A program made the translations under genes and the position numbers. This document shows, piece after piece, positions 33,803-42,451 of a DNA stretch of 64,000 nucleotides. The notes under the pieces are model-generated. The model made no database searches and had not been told where the DNA came from. It saw only the letters and a list, made by a program, of their open reading frames with translations. The DNA is from Siphonodentalium dalli (Eukaryota > Mollusca > Scaphopoda > Gadilida > Siphonodentaliidae). Location: positions 186,485,309 to 186,549,308 of the forward strand of contig CP136068.1 of NCBI GenBank assembly GCA_032622095.1, written 5' to 3'. How positions within the stretch are numbered: the stretch's first letter is position 1; the number at the start of each line of letters is the position of its first letter.

Positions 33803-34894
33803 TCCACACATCTCACATTTAGAATCGGAAAACTCATTCTTACTCACAAATTTGTCATATGTGCAACCTTGTCACGTCCTTGCATTTTAGGGCGCGATTT
33901 TATGAAACAACACAGTATTAGACTTTACTTTGATCTAAAAAAATTCAGAATACAGAATCAATTATACCCGATGTTAAGGGATGGTCACATTGCATCACTC
34001 ATCCGATCAACAAATAACGTTTCATTATCACCCCACTCATGCGCCATCATAACAGGCAGACTCATAGGGCCAAATGATATGTTTAACACACCTATAATCC
34101 GAATAGGCAAAGGTAACATGTCCATTTTCGAACACGAACCAAATGTACATGTAACCGACACGCTAGCAGATGCAAATAATCCCAATATTTGCGTCATGAT
34201 AGAAAACCAATCGGCGTCACATATGTCCATTAAGAAAGGCCGTGTGATAGCACAAGCATTTGGCACTCAAGAGCAAATGATATGCACGGCATCCGATGAG
34301 CAAAACATTAACTCATCTCCGCCAAACAAACACAGTATAAACACCATAGGTGACCGGCAAGACATTAACCCTCCAGTCACCAAGACTCAACCTATATCTG
34401 TCAATGATATCGTGGCACCTCAACACCTTAAACAGCAGATATTGCAACTAGTATCACAATACCCTGATGTTTTTACAAATGACATAAACAAGATAGGATA
34501 TTGTCCAAAAATTAAAATGAAAATCGACCTCAAACCAAATACTTTACCTATTTTTTGCAAAAAATATCCGACACCACTGAACAAACAACGAATTATGGCT
34601 GCTGAGATAAAAAAATTATTAGATGCAGACATTATTAGACCAACGGCCCACTCATCGTGGGGATTTCCCAGTCTCCTCATACGCAAAGCCACACCCAATC
34701 CCGATGGTACTCCCAATTATCGATTGGTAATCGATCTCAGAAAACTCAATGATGTTTCCATTCCATTAAAATGGTCTATGCCTAGTTTTACAGAAATATC
34801 GTCCAAGTTACTCGGCTCAACTATTTTCAGTATCTTTGATTTATCAAATGCTTATCATGTTATTGGAGTCGTACCCGAAGATGTTCCATATTAA
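33803..34894 (+). CDS. pol: Pol, middle part: end of protease and first half of reverse transcriptase
   Basis: Continues the frame of the preceding part; the first ATG is at 33869 but is probably not a true start. ILGRDFM near the beginning closes the protease fold. The RT fingers and palm follow: RPTAHSSWGFPSLLIRK, YRLVIDLRKLND and FSIFDLSNAYH, corresponding to RT blocks 1-3 of Gypsy elements. A TAA at 34892 ends the frame in the middle of RT, and the rest of RT resumes at once in another frame, so a small indel breaks the gene here. I do not give a joined reading. Confidence 0.85.
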   Translation, partial: STHLTFRIGKLILTHKFVICATLSRPCILGRDFMKQHSIRLYFDLKKFRIQNQLYPMLRDGHIASLIRSTNNVSLSPHSCAIITGRLIGPNDMFNTPIIRIGKGNMSIFEHEPNVHVTDTLADANNPNICVMIENQSASHMSIKKGRVIAQAFGTQEQMICTASDEQNINSSPPNKHSINTIGDRQDINPPVTKTQPISVNDIVAPQHLKQQILQLVSQYPDVFTNDINKIGYCPKIKMKIDLKPNTLPIFCKKYPTPLNKQRIMAAEIKKLLDADIIRPTAHSSWGFPSLLIRKATPNPDGTPNYRLVIDLRKLNDVSIPLKWSMPSFTEISSKLLGSTIFSIFDLSNAYHVIGVVPEDVPY

Positions 34895-34896
34895 CT

Positions 34897-37785
34897 ATGA
34901 ATACGTCCGAAGGACAATACAGTTATCAAAGAGCCCCGATGGGATATGTCTCGAGCTCAGGGTATTTTTTAAAACTCATGAACATGGCCCTACACGATTT
35001 ACCATTTGTAGAAGGATTTGTCGATGACCTGATCTGTCATAGCTCCGATCCTCAAACGCATATACAGCAGCTCACAAAATTATTTGACAGACTCAGGGAA
35101 TACGGCTTAATAGTTAAACTATCAAAATCTAAATTTTGCCAACCACAAGTTAAATTTTTAGGGCATATTATTTCTGACAAGGGCACATCCCCTGACCCTG
35201 AAAAAATTTCAATTATCAAGTCTTTACCACCTCCGAAATCAGTTAAAGAAGTCCGCAGATTACTGGGAATTCTTAATTTTTACAGGTCATATTCTCCTAC
35301 TTTCGCATCGACGGCATTGCCTTTAATCAAACTCACAGCCAAATATGCTAAATTTGTGTGGGATGCGCCGTGCCAAACAGCGTTCGACGCGCTTAAAGAA
35401 AGCTTAGCAACCGCCCCCATCTTAGCTTACCCAAATCCCGACAAACTGTTCATTCTGACAGTAGATGCATCTATACATAGTATCGGGGCGATACTATCAC
35501 AATATGCTCATAGCCAAGATGATAAACACGTTGAACTACCAATCGCGTTCGCCAGTAAAAAACTTAACAAATCACAAAGGAATTATTCTGTCACGGAAAA
35601 AGAAGCATTCGCGATATATACGTTTGCAAGGCAATTTAAATTTTACTTACAAGGATCCCAAGTAGAGATTAAAACAGATCACTTACCCCTCATCCACATG
35701 TTTAAAAAACAGGATCTGATAAACACAAAAATTCAAAAATGGTTTTTGGAAATATCAGCATTGAACCCAAAAATTACTTATATTAAAGGCACGAACAATG
35801 TTACGGCAGATTTTTGCAGTCGGATAAACCCCGACACACACCCGTGCATCAATTCTTGCACCGATAGCGACCCAAATCCACCCACCAATCCCCTTGTACA
35901 GGATATTAATATACTTGACATGAAAGATATTCAGGAATTTTCAAAACACAAAAAACAACCAAAACAGAAAACGGATTCCGAACCACCAGTTGATCTCGAC
36001 GACAGCCCGGTCCTTCCTCCTATAACTAATATAAGAGATGAACAATCAGGAGACCACACAATCTCCGAGATTATCAAACAAATGCAACCAACAAATATAC
36101 CCGAAAAATTAGCAAAAACCTTTATTCTCAAAGATGGTATCCTACACTATATATCAATATATAATGACATACCTAAATTACGTATATATATAACGGACAA
36201 AATAGCACAAGAAGTTATATCCCAATATCACAGTCTCGGCCATAGAGCGGTACAATCGCTATACGCGACCATACGGAACAGATATTACACACCTCAGTTG
36301 TTTGCAAAAATTGTCACATACATAAACAATTGTCATACATGCCGACAACGAAATGCTTATAATCCAAAAATCCCGCTTCAACCAGTCACTGCCACATCAA
36401 GGCCAGGACAACTCATAGCTATCGATCTTATGGGACCATTTTCCCCCAAAACACAGTCAGGAAATAGATTTATCTTAACTATTATTGATCAATTTTCATT
36501 ACATACTTTAGCATACGCATTACCTAACAAAATGGTGGATACAATTTTAGAAAGATTGAATTTAGAGTATTTCACTTTATTTGGATCAGTTGAAGAAATA
36601 TTAACAGATAATGGGTCCGAGTTTGCAAACTCTACCTTCACTGAATTTTGTAAATATTACCATATCAATCACCGCCTCACTTCGTTCTACAGACCCCGAA
36701 GTAACGGTAAATCAGAACGTTCGCATAGAAGTCTAGCATCAATCATTTCAACAATCACCCAAGCAAATGTAGAAAATTGGGACCTATATCTAAATTATGC
36801 ATCACAAGCAATGAACTTCCATTGTTCCAGTGTACATACACATTCACCATTTTTTCTAACTTTTTTTAGAGAACCACAGATAAGCATAGACCGAATTTTA
36901 ACACACAGAGAAAAGTATTTAGGAGAGGATTTTTTAGCCACCACGCTTCAAAATCAACACATTATTTTTAAAACTACAAAATCTCTTCTCGAAACAGCCT
37001 CTCGCAACCACAAACAGAACAAAGGTGGATCTATTCCAACCTTTAAAATAGGCCAATCCGTCTATTACAAAATCCACCAACCAAATCACAAATTTTCATT
37101 TAAATATGAGCCGTTTTGGCGTATCTTGAAACAGACAGGCCCCATATCTTACATATTAAGACATGACCTATCTGCTAAATTAACAAAATCACATGCTAAA
37201 CACATCAAACCATCCCCCATTGATTGGCCTACACCTCAAATTCCCAATCACTTAAAAAATAAACGACATAATCGATTTGCATTTCCACCGAGTGAAGCCA
37301 GTGTCGATAATAATAGCTCTCAATCCACATTGGAATCAGACGATGACCTCAAAACCACGGCAATTAAGCGCGCTCAACTTGAGCGCTCAAACACAGACGA
37401 CAGCTCTTCAATACCATTGGCTGAATTAGCCAACAGACTCATGGCTTCGAAACATTTTAATAAAACAGACAGCCAATCACCCCCGGATTTATCACCCAGC
37501 GACCAATCTAGGCCCCAAACACAGGAACCAAATGTCATAAAACACAAATTAATTACGCAAAATTCTTTTCGTACAACGCCAGACACAAAATCTGATCGCG
37601 CAGATAACAAACGCGGCCGGCATCGTAAAATATATTCACCATACTCCAAACACACGCCTAAAGATTCATCGTTTTCTAATTCCTTCCAATATACATCACC
37701 CGACAGCCGTTCGACAAATTGGTCAAACGAAAGTACGGAAACATATGATTTATATCAGATGACAACTGATATCGAACATTCATAG
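34897..37785 (+). CDS. pol: Pol, C-terminal part: RT palm, RNase H, integrase, 962 residues
   Basis: Residues 41-44 are FVDD, the RT catalytic box (Y/F-x-DD). FLGHIIS and the VRRLLGILNFYR connection follow. RNase H has D190 (TVDAS), E234/E236 (VTEKEAFA) and D261 (TDHLP). Integrase has the HHCC zinc site H445-x3-H449-x29-C479-x2-C482, then catalytic D510, D571 and E607 with exactly 35 residues between the last two (D,D35E). A GPY/F-like module lies at about residues 730-775, before HAKHIKPSP. The last 180 residues are a Ser/Asp/Pro-rich tail without a known domain, longer than usual. The frame starts inside RT because of the break just upstream. Confidence 0.93.
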   Translation: MNTSEGQYSYQRAPMGYVSSSGYFLKLMNMALHDLPFVEGFVDDLICHSSDPQTHIQQLTKLFDRLREYGLIVKLSKSKFCQPQVKFLGHIISDKGTSPDPEKISIIKSLPPPKSVKEVRRLLGILNFYRSYSPTFASTALPLIKLTAKYAKFVWDAPCQTAFDALKESLATAPILAYPNPDKLFILTVDASIHSIGAILSQYAHSQDDKHVELPIAFASKKLNKSQRNYSVTEKEAFAIYTFARQFKFYLQGSQVEIKTDHLPLIHMFKKQDLINTKIQKWFLEISALNPKITYIKGTNNVTADFCSRINPDTHPCINSCTDSDPNPPTNPLVQDINILDMKDIQEFSKHKKQPKQKTDSEPPVDLDDSPVLPPITNIRDEQSGDHTISEIIKQMQPTNIPEKLAKTFILKDGILHYISIYNDIPKLRIYITDKIAQEVISQYHSLGHRAVQSLYATIRNRYYTPQLFAKIVTYINNCHTCRQRNAYNPKIPLQPVTATSRPGQLIAIDLMGPFSPKTQSGNRFILTIIDQFSLHTLAYALPNKMVDTILERLNLEYFTLFGSVEEILTDNGSEFANSTFTEFCKYYHINHRLTSFYRPRSNGKSERSHRSLASIISTITQANVENWDLYLNYASQAMNFHCSSVHTHSPFFLTFFREPQISIDRILTHREKYLGEDFLATTLQNQHIIFKTTKSLLETASRNHKQNKGGSIPTFKIGQSVYYKIHQPNHKFSFKYEPFWRILKQTGPISYILRHDLSAKLTKSHAKHIKPSPIDWPTPQIPNHLKNKRHNRFAFPPSEASVDNNSSQSTLESDDDLKTTAIKRAQLERSNTDDSSSIPLAELANRLMASKHFNKTDSQSPPDLSPSDQSRPQTQEPNVIKHKLITQNSFRTTPDTKSDRADNKRGRHRKIYSPYSKHTPKDSSFSNSFQYTSPDSRSTNWSNESTETYDLYQMTTDIEHS

Positions 37786-39176
37786 TCATGTATCAAAGTA
37801 TCTCACAATCACTAATGATAGATAATTTACATAACTTTTATTAATATTATATAAAACAGGTCTTACAAAGGCATAACCCTACTGCAATTCTCCCATCCCA
37901 CCCCCTTCGGCACAGAGATAGACACCCAAACGATAAACTTCATTCACACCAGTGGTATGATCATTAAACAGGGCATCATCTCGTTTCCCAAAAACAGGTG
38001 TGCATTGAGTCATGATGCCGAAGTAAATTTAACCGACATGTAATATATATCTTTCGCTAATGACTGACACTCGGCGTCTGTGAATAAATTGTTTATTCAC
38101 GAAACATGCCAATATGTCGATCATTGTCTCTCGCACCAATCTCCGAAATATCGCAAACTCCCGTTCATGACTCAGTTACATTTCCATTCCCTCCAATATG
38201 CTTAACTCAATCATATATTCATTGACATAGCAAACGAACGCTACAATACACTATATATTATACAGTAGGTTATACAGTGATCACGGCATATTTCCCTCAA
38301 TACCACCCCCCCCCTCCTGCCAAACAACGCTCTTTATCATAAGAACGATTGGTACAGAAACCACGGCATATTATCCCTCAATGTAGACACCCCCACCCAC
38401 CAACGCCACAATACACTATATATATTATATAGTAGTTGATACAATAATCACGGCATATTTCCCTCAATATCACCCCCCCAATACCGCCACAAAACGCTCT
38501 TCATTATAGAGCGATTGGTACATAAACCACGGCATTTATCCCATCAACAACACTTCCCCAATCCCTATCTCATTGTAACGGACATTTGTCCGACCTTATT
38601 TTAGGTCATGACACCCTAAAACTGCCACTAAACGCCTTTTGTTATATGGCGTGTGGAATATTAACCACGGCATGCATCACCCAGATATTCAGTATTTCCC
38701 AATCCTAATATGAAAGTCACCATTACACCGCCCCCCCCCCTCGAACAAACAAACGCTCTTCATTCTAAAACTTAGATACTCCAATCAATAACAGTATTGA
38801 ACTCTTGGCAGCGGTCTAATAATATATTTATCTCTTTACATTTCAACCAATCTTAGACTATAATTAAATAATCTTTGGCGATTTAGCACGTTTACAAAAG
38901 TTACTCTTTGTATCTCAACCAATATTAACACCTTTGGGCCATTACCACGATTACAACAATAACAACAACAACAACAAAAAAAAAAAAATACATTTCTTTT
39001 CACTGAATTTATCAGCAAGATGTTATTTCTACAGGCTAACACGGTGAATAACCACAAAAACAATTCAATTCATGTTATTGTTGGCTAAACACCGTGCCAG
39101 CTTGCAGAATGCAAGCCAGCTCTTGATCCAGGGACGGTCCGAATTCTTCAGGGGCAGCAGTCACACCAACATCTTC
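37786..39176. repeat. Noncoding spacer with degenerate repeats, pol to antisense gene A
   Basis: No sense gene. A block containing TCACGGCATATTTCCCTCAA occurs at about 38281 and 38449, and related ACCACGGCAT... blocks occur near 38363, 38527 and 38664, each followed by C runs and ACGCTCTTTAT-like words, so the region is a degenerate array of about 85 and 168 bp spacing. A hairpin with AATAAA on both strands lies at 38080-38100. Confidence 0.6.
38080..38100. terminator. Palindrome carrying AATAAA on both strands
   Basis: GTGAATAAA-TTG-TTTATTCAC is a perfect 9 bp inverted repeat. It places a polyadenylation signal on the sense strand 300 nt after pol and on the antisense strand about 1.1 kb after antisense gene A, between two convergent genes. 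Confidence 0.35.
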
Positions 39177-39452
39177 TTATAGCACTCTCCGATGTTGGCT
39201 CCATAGGTCTATTATCCTCTGCCTCTCATCTATAATCTCCAGCCGGAGATTTATCACCTTGTGGCATCGTTCTAATTCAGACACGGTACTCAAATACCGT
39301 GCCCAATCTATACTGGTCCCTCCAGCCAGGCACACAGCAACTATAACATCATAAAATGCCAATATGTGATCCACATATTGCATTGTTACCTCATATTGGC
39401 TCGTTTCTAACACAGCAACCTCAGCCTCCAAAAATCGCAGGTAATCAGACAT
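39177..39452 (-). CDS. Antisense accessory gene A, 91 residues
   Basis: Minus-strand frame, opposite to gag, pol and env. The frame opens at 39494, but I choose the internal ATG at 39452. It gives an MS-start shared with antisense gene B, and the TATA box at 39497-39505 puts the expected start site (about 39475) downstream of the first ATG. The protein is helical and charged, without signal peptide or membrane segment. Its C-terminal 38 residues (ERCHKVINLRLEIIDERQ then RIIDLWSQ) align with gene B (ERCYLVLNLRRQIREERR then RLIALWSE): E-R-C, N-L-R, E-R-x-R-x-I-x-LWS are shared. The family is unknown; a small nucleic-acid-binding or regulatory protein is possible but unproven. Confidence 0.65.
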   Translation of the reverse strand: MSDYLRFLEAEVAVLETSQYEVTMQYVDHILAFYDVIVAVCLAGGTSIDWARYLSTVSELERCHKVINLRLEIIDERQRIIDLWSQHRRVL

Positions 39453-39496
39453 AATGAAAATTATGTCAGAAATAACCCTTGTCGATATTCCCAAAC

Positions 39497-39505
39497 CTTA
39501 TATAC
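39497..39505 (-). promoter_or_regulatory. TATA box of antisense gene A
   Basis: On the minus strand this reads TATATAAGG, starting 53 nt before the chosen ATG. A CCAAT word on the same strand lies at 39515-39519. Confidence 0.55.
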
Positions 39506-41462
39506 TTATCTCATATTGGCAGATAGCGTCCGTATGGAATCGGGACGCTGTGCCAAACCAAGCAAGCACTCTCGAAGATTCCCGAGGGACATGCTAGGCA
39601 CTATCTATCTCAAATATATATTACAAACCCCTGTTCCCGCTAACATCTAACCAGCTATCAAGCGATATCTCTTCGATACATCTAAACATAATATCCAATG
39701 ATAAATAAACACACTAAACATCATCTAATAATCAGATATAACTCAATGCTGGCAAGTCCAGTGTGCATCGGTGCACCATGCACACAGGGCTAAAACTTGC
39801 TTCCCTCAAAAAAATAAAATAAATAAATACAATAAAAATATGTTACACAAGTATCATATCAATAAATAGGAATATTTCAACATAAACTAATAACATAAAC
39901 AAACATTACCCAGCCAATTTTTCTGCCTCATAACATAACCAAAACTATCCATAATTATTCATCAAACTCAAATAATCCTATTTAGATGAAATAATTAACC
40001 AAGGTTCACAACCTCACAAGTGTATCATAATAACAAACTTAAGTGACACACACACACCAATTATTACGACATGAACACCGATAGGTGAACCTTCCTTAAC
40101 GATTTAGTACGCTTACCCCCCCCCCCCCCCCCACGTATCTAGTGAGATACAATTCCCCATCCAATTCCCATTATACCCGAACGCCCTTCCACAAGAAAAT
40201 CTCCAAATACAACGTACATGTTAACGGCCAATCAAGGCCCAGTTAACTTAACATGTATAGAACACACAGTGCACAATCGTGCATAAAAATCCCAGATACA
40301 TGTACAGAGCTAACTGAAGCTCACTCTTACATACATGTAACGCGCAATACACGGACCCCACATGCATCTATATCGTGCATAAAACAAAAATCCAATACAC
40401 GTGAACACGAAATTCACGTACAAACTTCACCCAATACCGCCGCTTACCAAAATGTGCATATACAGTGCCAAAATAGGCTCACCATGTGCACTTTATCCCA
40501 AACGACACAAATATTGTCAGTCCTTAAGCAATATTTTTCATATTCTTCCCTACCCCATATATTATTGTCAAATATACTTGCCAATGATTAACTGTCATTA
40601 ATAACATATTCATATACGCCCTATATCGGATCTTATAACTCAAATTAACACATGTCCAACATCAGTTCATACTACCATTACTATTCATTAAGGCGAAACG
40701 ATGTATAGAACCCACGTATATAGAAGCATCAAGTTTCTTCATCCAAATCCCACACACGTACAATCATCGAGTTGTTCCAATAGGACAACGGAATACAAAT
40801 TTCCGATATAATTTGTCCAGGAACAAAATATCACGTCAGAAACACATTTTGTTCAAATATATCAATACAATTAAATAGGAACATACAATTACCATTCATA
40901 TACAATGCTACCGATATAGATCACCATGCAAAATATCTCCCAACATGACAATATTGTATACATACCCCCCCCCCACCCCCCCCCCCCCCCCCCCCCCACC
41001 GCCAAGATAACCAGAGCCGCGTGACAATGCGCGATCAAATATTATCATTACAATATAGATAGAACTACTATTCCATGCGTCAATTGCACTCCCCTAATAC
41101 TATACAATCAACAAAAATTTCCGCCAATAATCATGTCAAATATAGCAATAAGAACCTATATATAGCAGTACACAATACGCATTTATTCATATGCCTTTGA
41201 TATCCATATTGACATGACTGTTGGTATACCTACACCCTATGACACATACATTTTATAAATAATACAGCAACACTACTCGTCATTCACATTCAGATGTCCA
41301 TGTGATGTTTTCAATGAAACCAATCTTCATTAGCACGATGTAGCCCACGTTAAATTATATAGGCACAAACAGCTATCAAAGATTGGGCCCATCTTTCTCC
41401 TTCACTCCTCCTGCCAAACCTCCTCAAATCTCCCCCATCAGCCGGCCCAACTCAACTCCGTC
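39506..41462. other. Noncoding spacer between the antisense genes
   Basis: AT-rich, with long C runs at about 40117-40132 and 40965-41000. The plus-strand frame 40253-40591 (112 residues) has no recognisable domain and lacks support. AATAAA on the minus strand at 41182-41187 could end gene B transcripts, 276 nt after its stop. Confidence 0.5.
41182..41187 (-). terminator. Candidate polyadenylation signal of antisense gene B
   Basis: TTTATT on the plus strand, AATAAA on the minus strand, 276 nt beyond the gene B stop codon. Confidence 0.3.
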
Positions 41463-41768
41463 TTACCAGTCAGTCTGTTCTTCCGACCACAGAGCTATCA
41501 ACCTTCTCCTCTCTTCCCTAATCTGCCTCCTCAAATTTAATACGAGGTAACACCTCTCATTTTCCTCCAGCCACAACGTACACAGATATCGATCGCTCTT
41601 GGATGATACCCCAGTCCGGGCATGCTCATTTCCCCGCTCAAATTGATCGACTATCTGATCATTCACGTACGTCAGATATATCGAATCGACGATCACCCCA
41701 AAATAACCTAGACCAGACGCCCTCGCATGGCTTAACTTACACTCTAACTCACTTAAAAGTTGACTCAT
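41463..41768 (-). CDS. Antisense accessory gene B, 101 residues, paralogue of A
   Basis: Minus-strand frame between pol and env. The frame opens at 41825, but that ATG overlaps the TATA box, so the internal ATG at 41768 (MSQLLSELE) is chosen. Shared with gene A are the MS-x2-L-x2-LE start, a VD-I-x3-Y core and the C-terminal ERC...NLR...ERRR...ALWS block over about 35 residues. B has a longer middle (GNEHARTGVSSKSD) than A. The two genes look like an old duplication: protein similarity is clear but I see no nucleotide similarity, so selection on the protein is likely. No known domain. Confidence 0.65.
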   Translation of the reverse strand: MSQLLSELECKLSHARASGLGYFGVIVDSIYLTYVNDQIVDQFERGNEHARTGVSSKSDRYLCTLWLEENERCYLVLNLRRQIREERRRLIALWSEEQTDW

Positions 41769-41822
41769 AACTGCAAAGATTGAAAGACAGGCCCGTAATA
41801 TTTTCCAGCCATCATACAAACG

Positions 41823-41830
41823 CATTTATA
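41823..41830 (-). promoter_or_regulatory. TATA box of antisense gene B
   Basis: On the minus strand this reads TATAAATG, starting 62 nt before the chosen ATG. A CCAAT word on the same strand is at 41884-41888. Confidence 0.55.
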
Positions 41831-41908
41831 CCGCTATACCACTAATTACCTTCGTCGACATGCCTAGCGCACGCAGCGCGGCTAATTGGTACACACACTG
41901 GCATCGCG

Positions 41909-41916
41909 TGACGTCA
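41909..41916. promoter_or_regulatory. Palindromic CRE-like site TGACGTCA
   Basis: A perfect TGACGTCA (the CREB/ATF consensus) lies about 80 bp upstream of the gene B TATA box and 190 bp before the env start, in the divergent spacer between the two. Confidence 0.4.
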
Positions 41917-42072
41917 TATTTCGTCGATTTCTGGGGGTACCCAGATACACAGTAAACAGTAAACTTACACCGGCCGAAAAATCTCATTGATTAATCAAAC
42001 CAGTTAACCCATATAAGCCATGCCCACGCGAATCTATCTTTATAATCAGATACCGGCTAACCCGCTAATACA

Positions 42073-42093
42073 CACCTATATTTTTACTTATAG
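42073..42093 (+). promoter_or_regulatory. Candidate 3' splice site for env mRNA
   Basis: A T-rich tract ending TTTTTACTTATAG is followed 13 nt later by the ATG that opens the env signal peptide (42107). Its position matches a subgenomic env transcript joined from the leader donor at about 31302. Confidence 0.5.
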
Positions 42094-42106
42094 GGGTGCA
42101 AGCGAT

Positions 42107-42451
42107 ATGAAGCCTAAAGAAAACTTCGTTAAAGCGACCCTCTTCATACTTATCATCGGCTTTCAAACTAGTGACGCTATGTTAACTCGACAGAACATGT
42201 TATTTTTGCATCACCGGCAAATTGCTGTCTCAAATGAAAATTGGGATCTCAGTTTTCTCATCGAACTCACACCATATTATACCTACATAGCAAGACTCGC
42301 TACCGACATAAGGATGGCCCAAAATAAACTCAATAGCATTTGTGCCACGTTTAATCAAAGCACATATCACCATAACAAACCTCCATTCAGGAACGAGACA
42401 AATAACATTAACTTTAATCTCATCAACATTTTTGACAGATTTACAAACTGA
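42107..42451 (+). CDS. env: Env-like glycoprotein, N-terminal part with signal peptide
   Basis: From the ATG at 42107 the first 24 residues form a signal peptide: a charged start (MKPKENFVK), a hydrophobic core (ATLFILIIGF) and a small-residue exit (QTSDA). An earlier in-frame ATG at 42020 would be removed by the proposed splice. The following 90 residues are an extracellular N-terminal (surface) segment with N-glycosylation sequons NQS and NET. The frame ends at 42451 while the rest of the protein continues in another frame that overlaps it from 42342, so the gene is broken in this overlap, or uses frameshifting or splicing. I give no joined reading. Confidence 0.75.
   Translation: MKPKENFVKATLFILIIGFQTSDAMLTRQNMLFLHHRQIAVSNENWDLSFLIELTPYYTYIARLATDIRMAQNKLNSICATFNQSTYHHNKPPFRNETNNINFNLINIFDRFTN

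Noticed and set aside
40253-40591. 112-residue plus-strand frame in the retroelement spacer
   Set aside because: Low-complexity composition, no domain, not paired with a promoter or splice signal.
27812-41825. Homology between the 27812-28249 protein and the antisense genes
   Set aside because: Only a loose FNLVLKNYRRLIEYQHRL against YLVLNLRRQIREERRR resemblance in a charged helix; too weak without a profile search.
42011-42019. CATATAAGC as a separate env promoter with start at the 42020 ATG
   Set aside because: The splice acceptor and signal-peptide ATG at 42107 explain the start better; the 42020 start would bury the signal peptide behind 29 residues.
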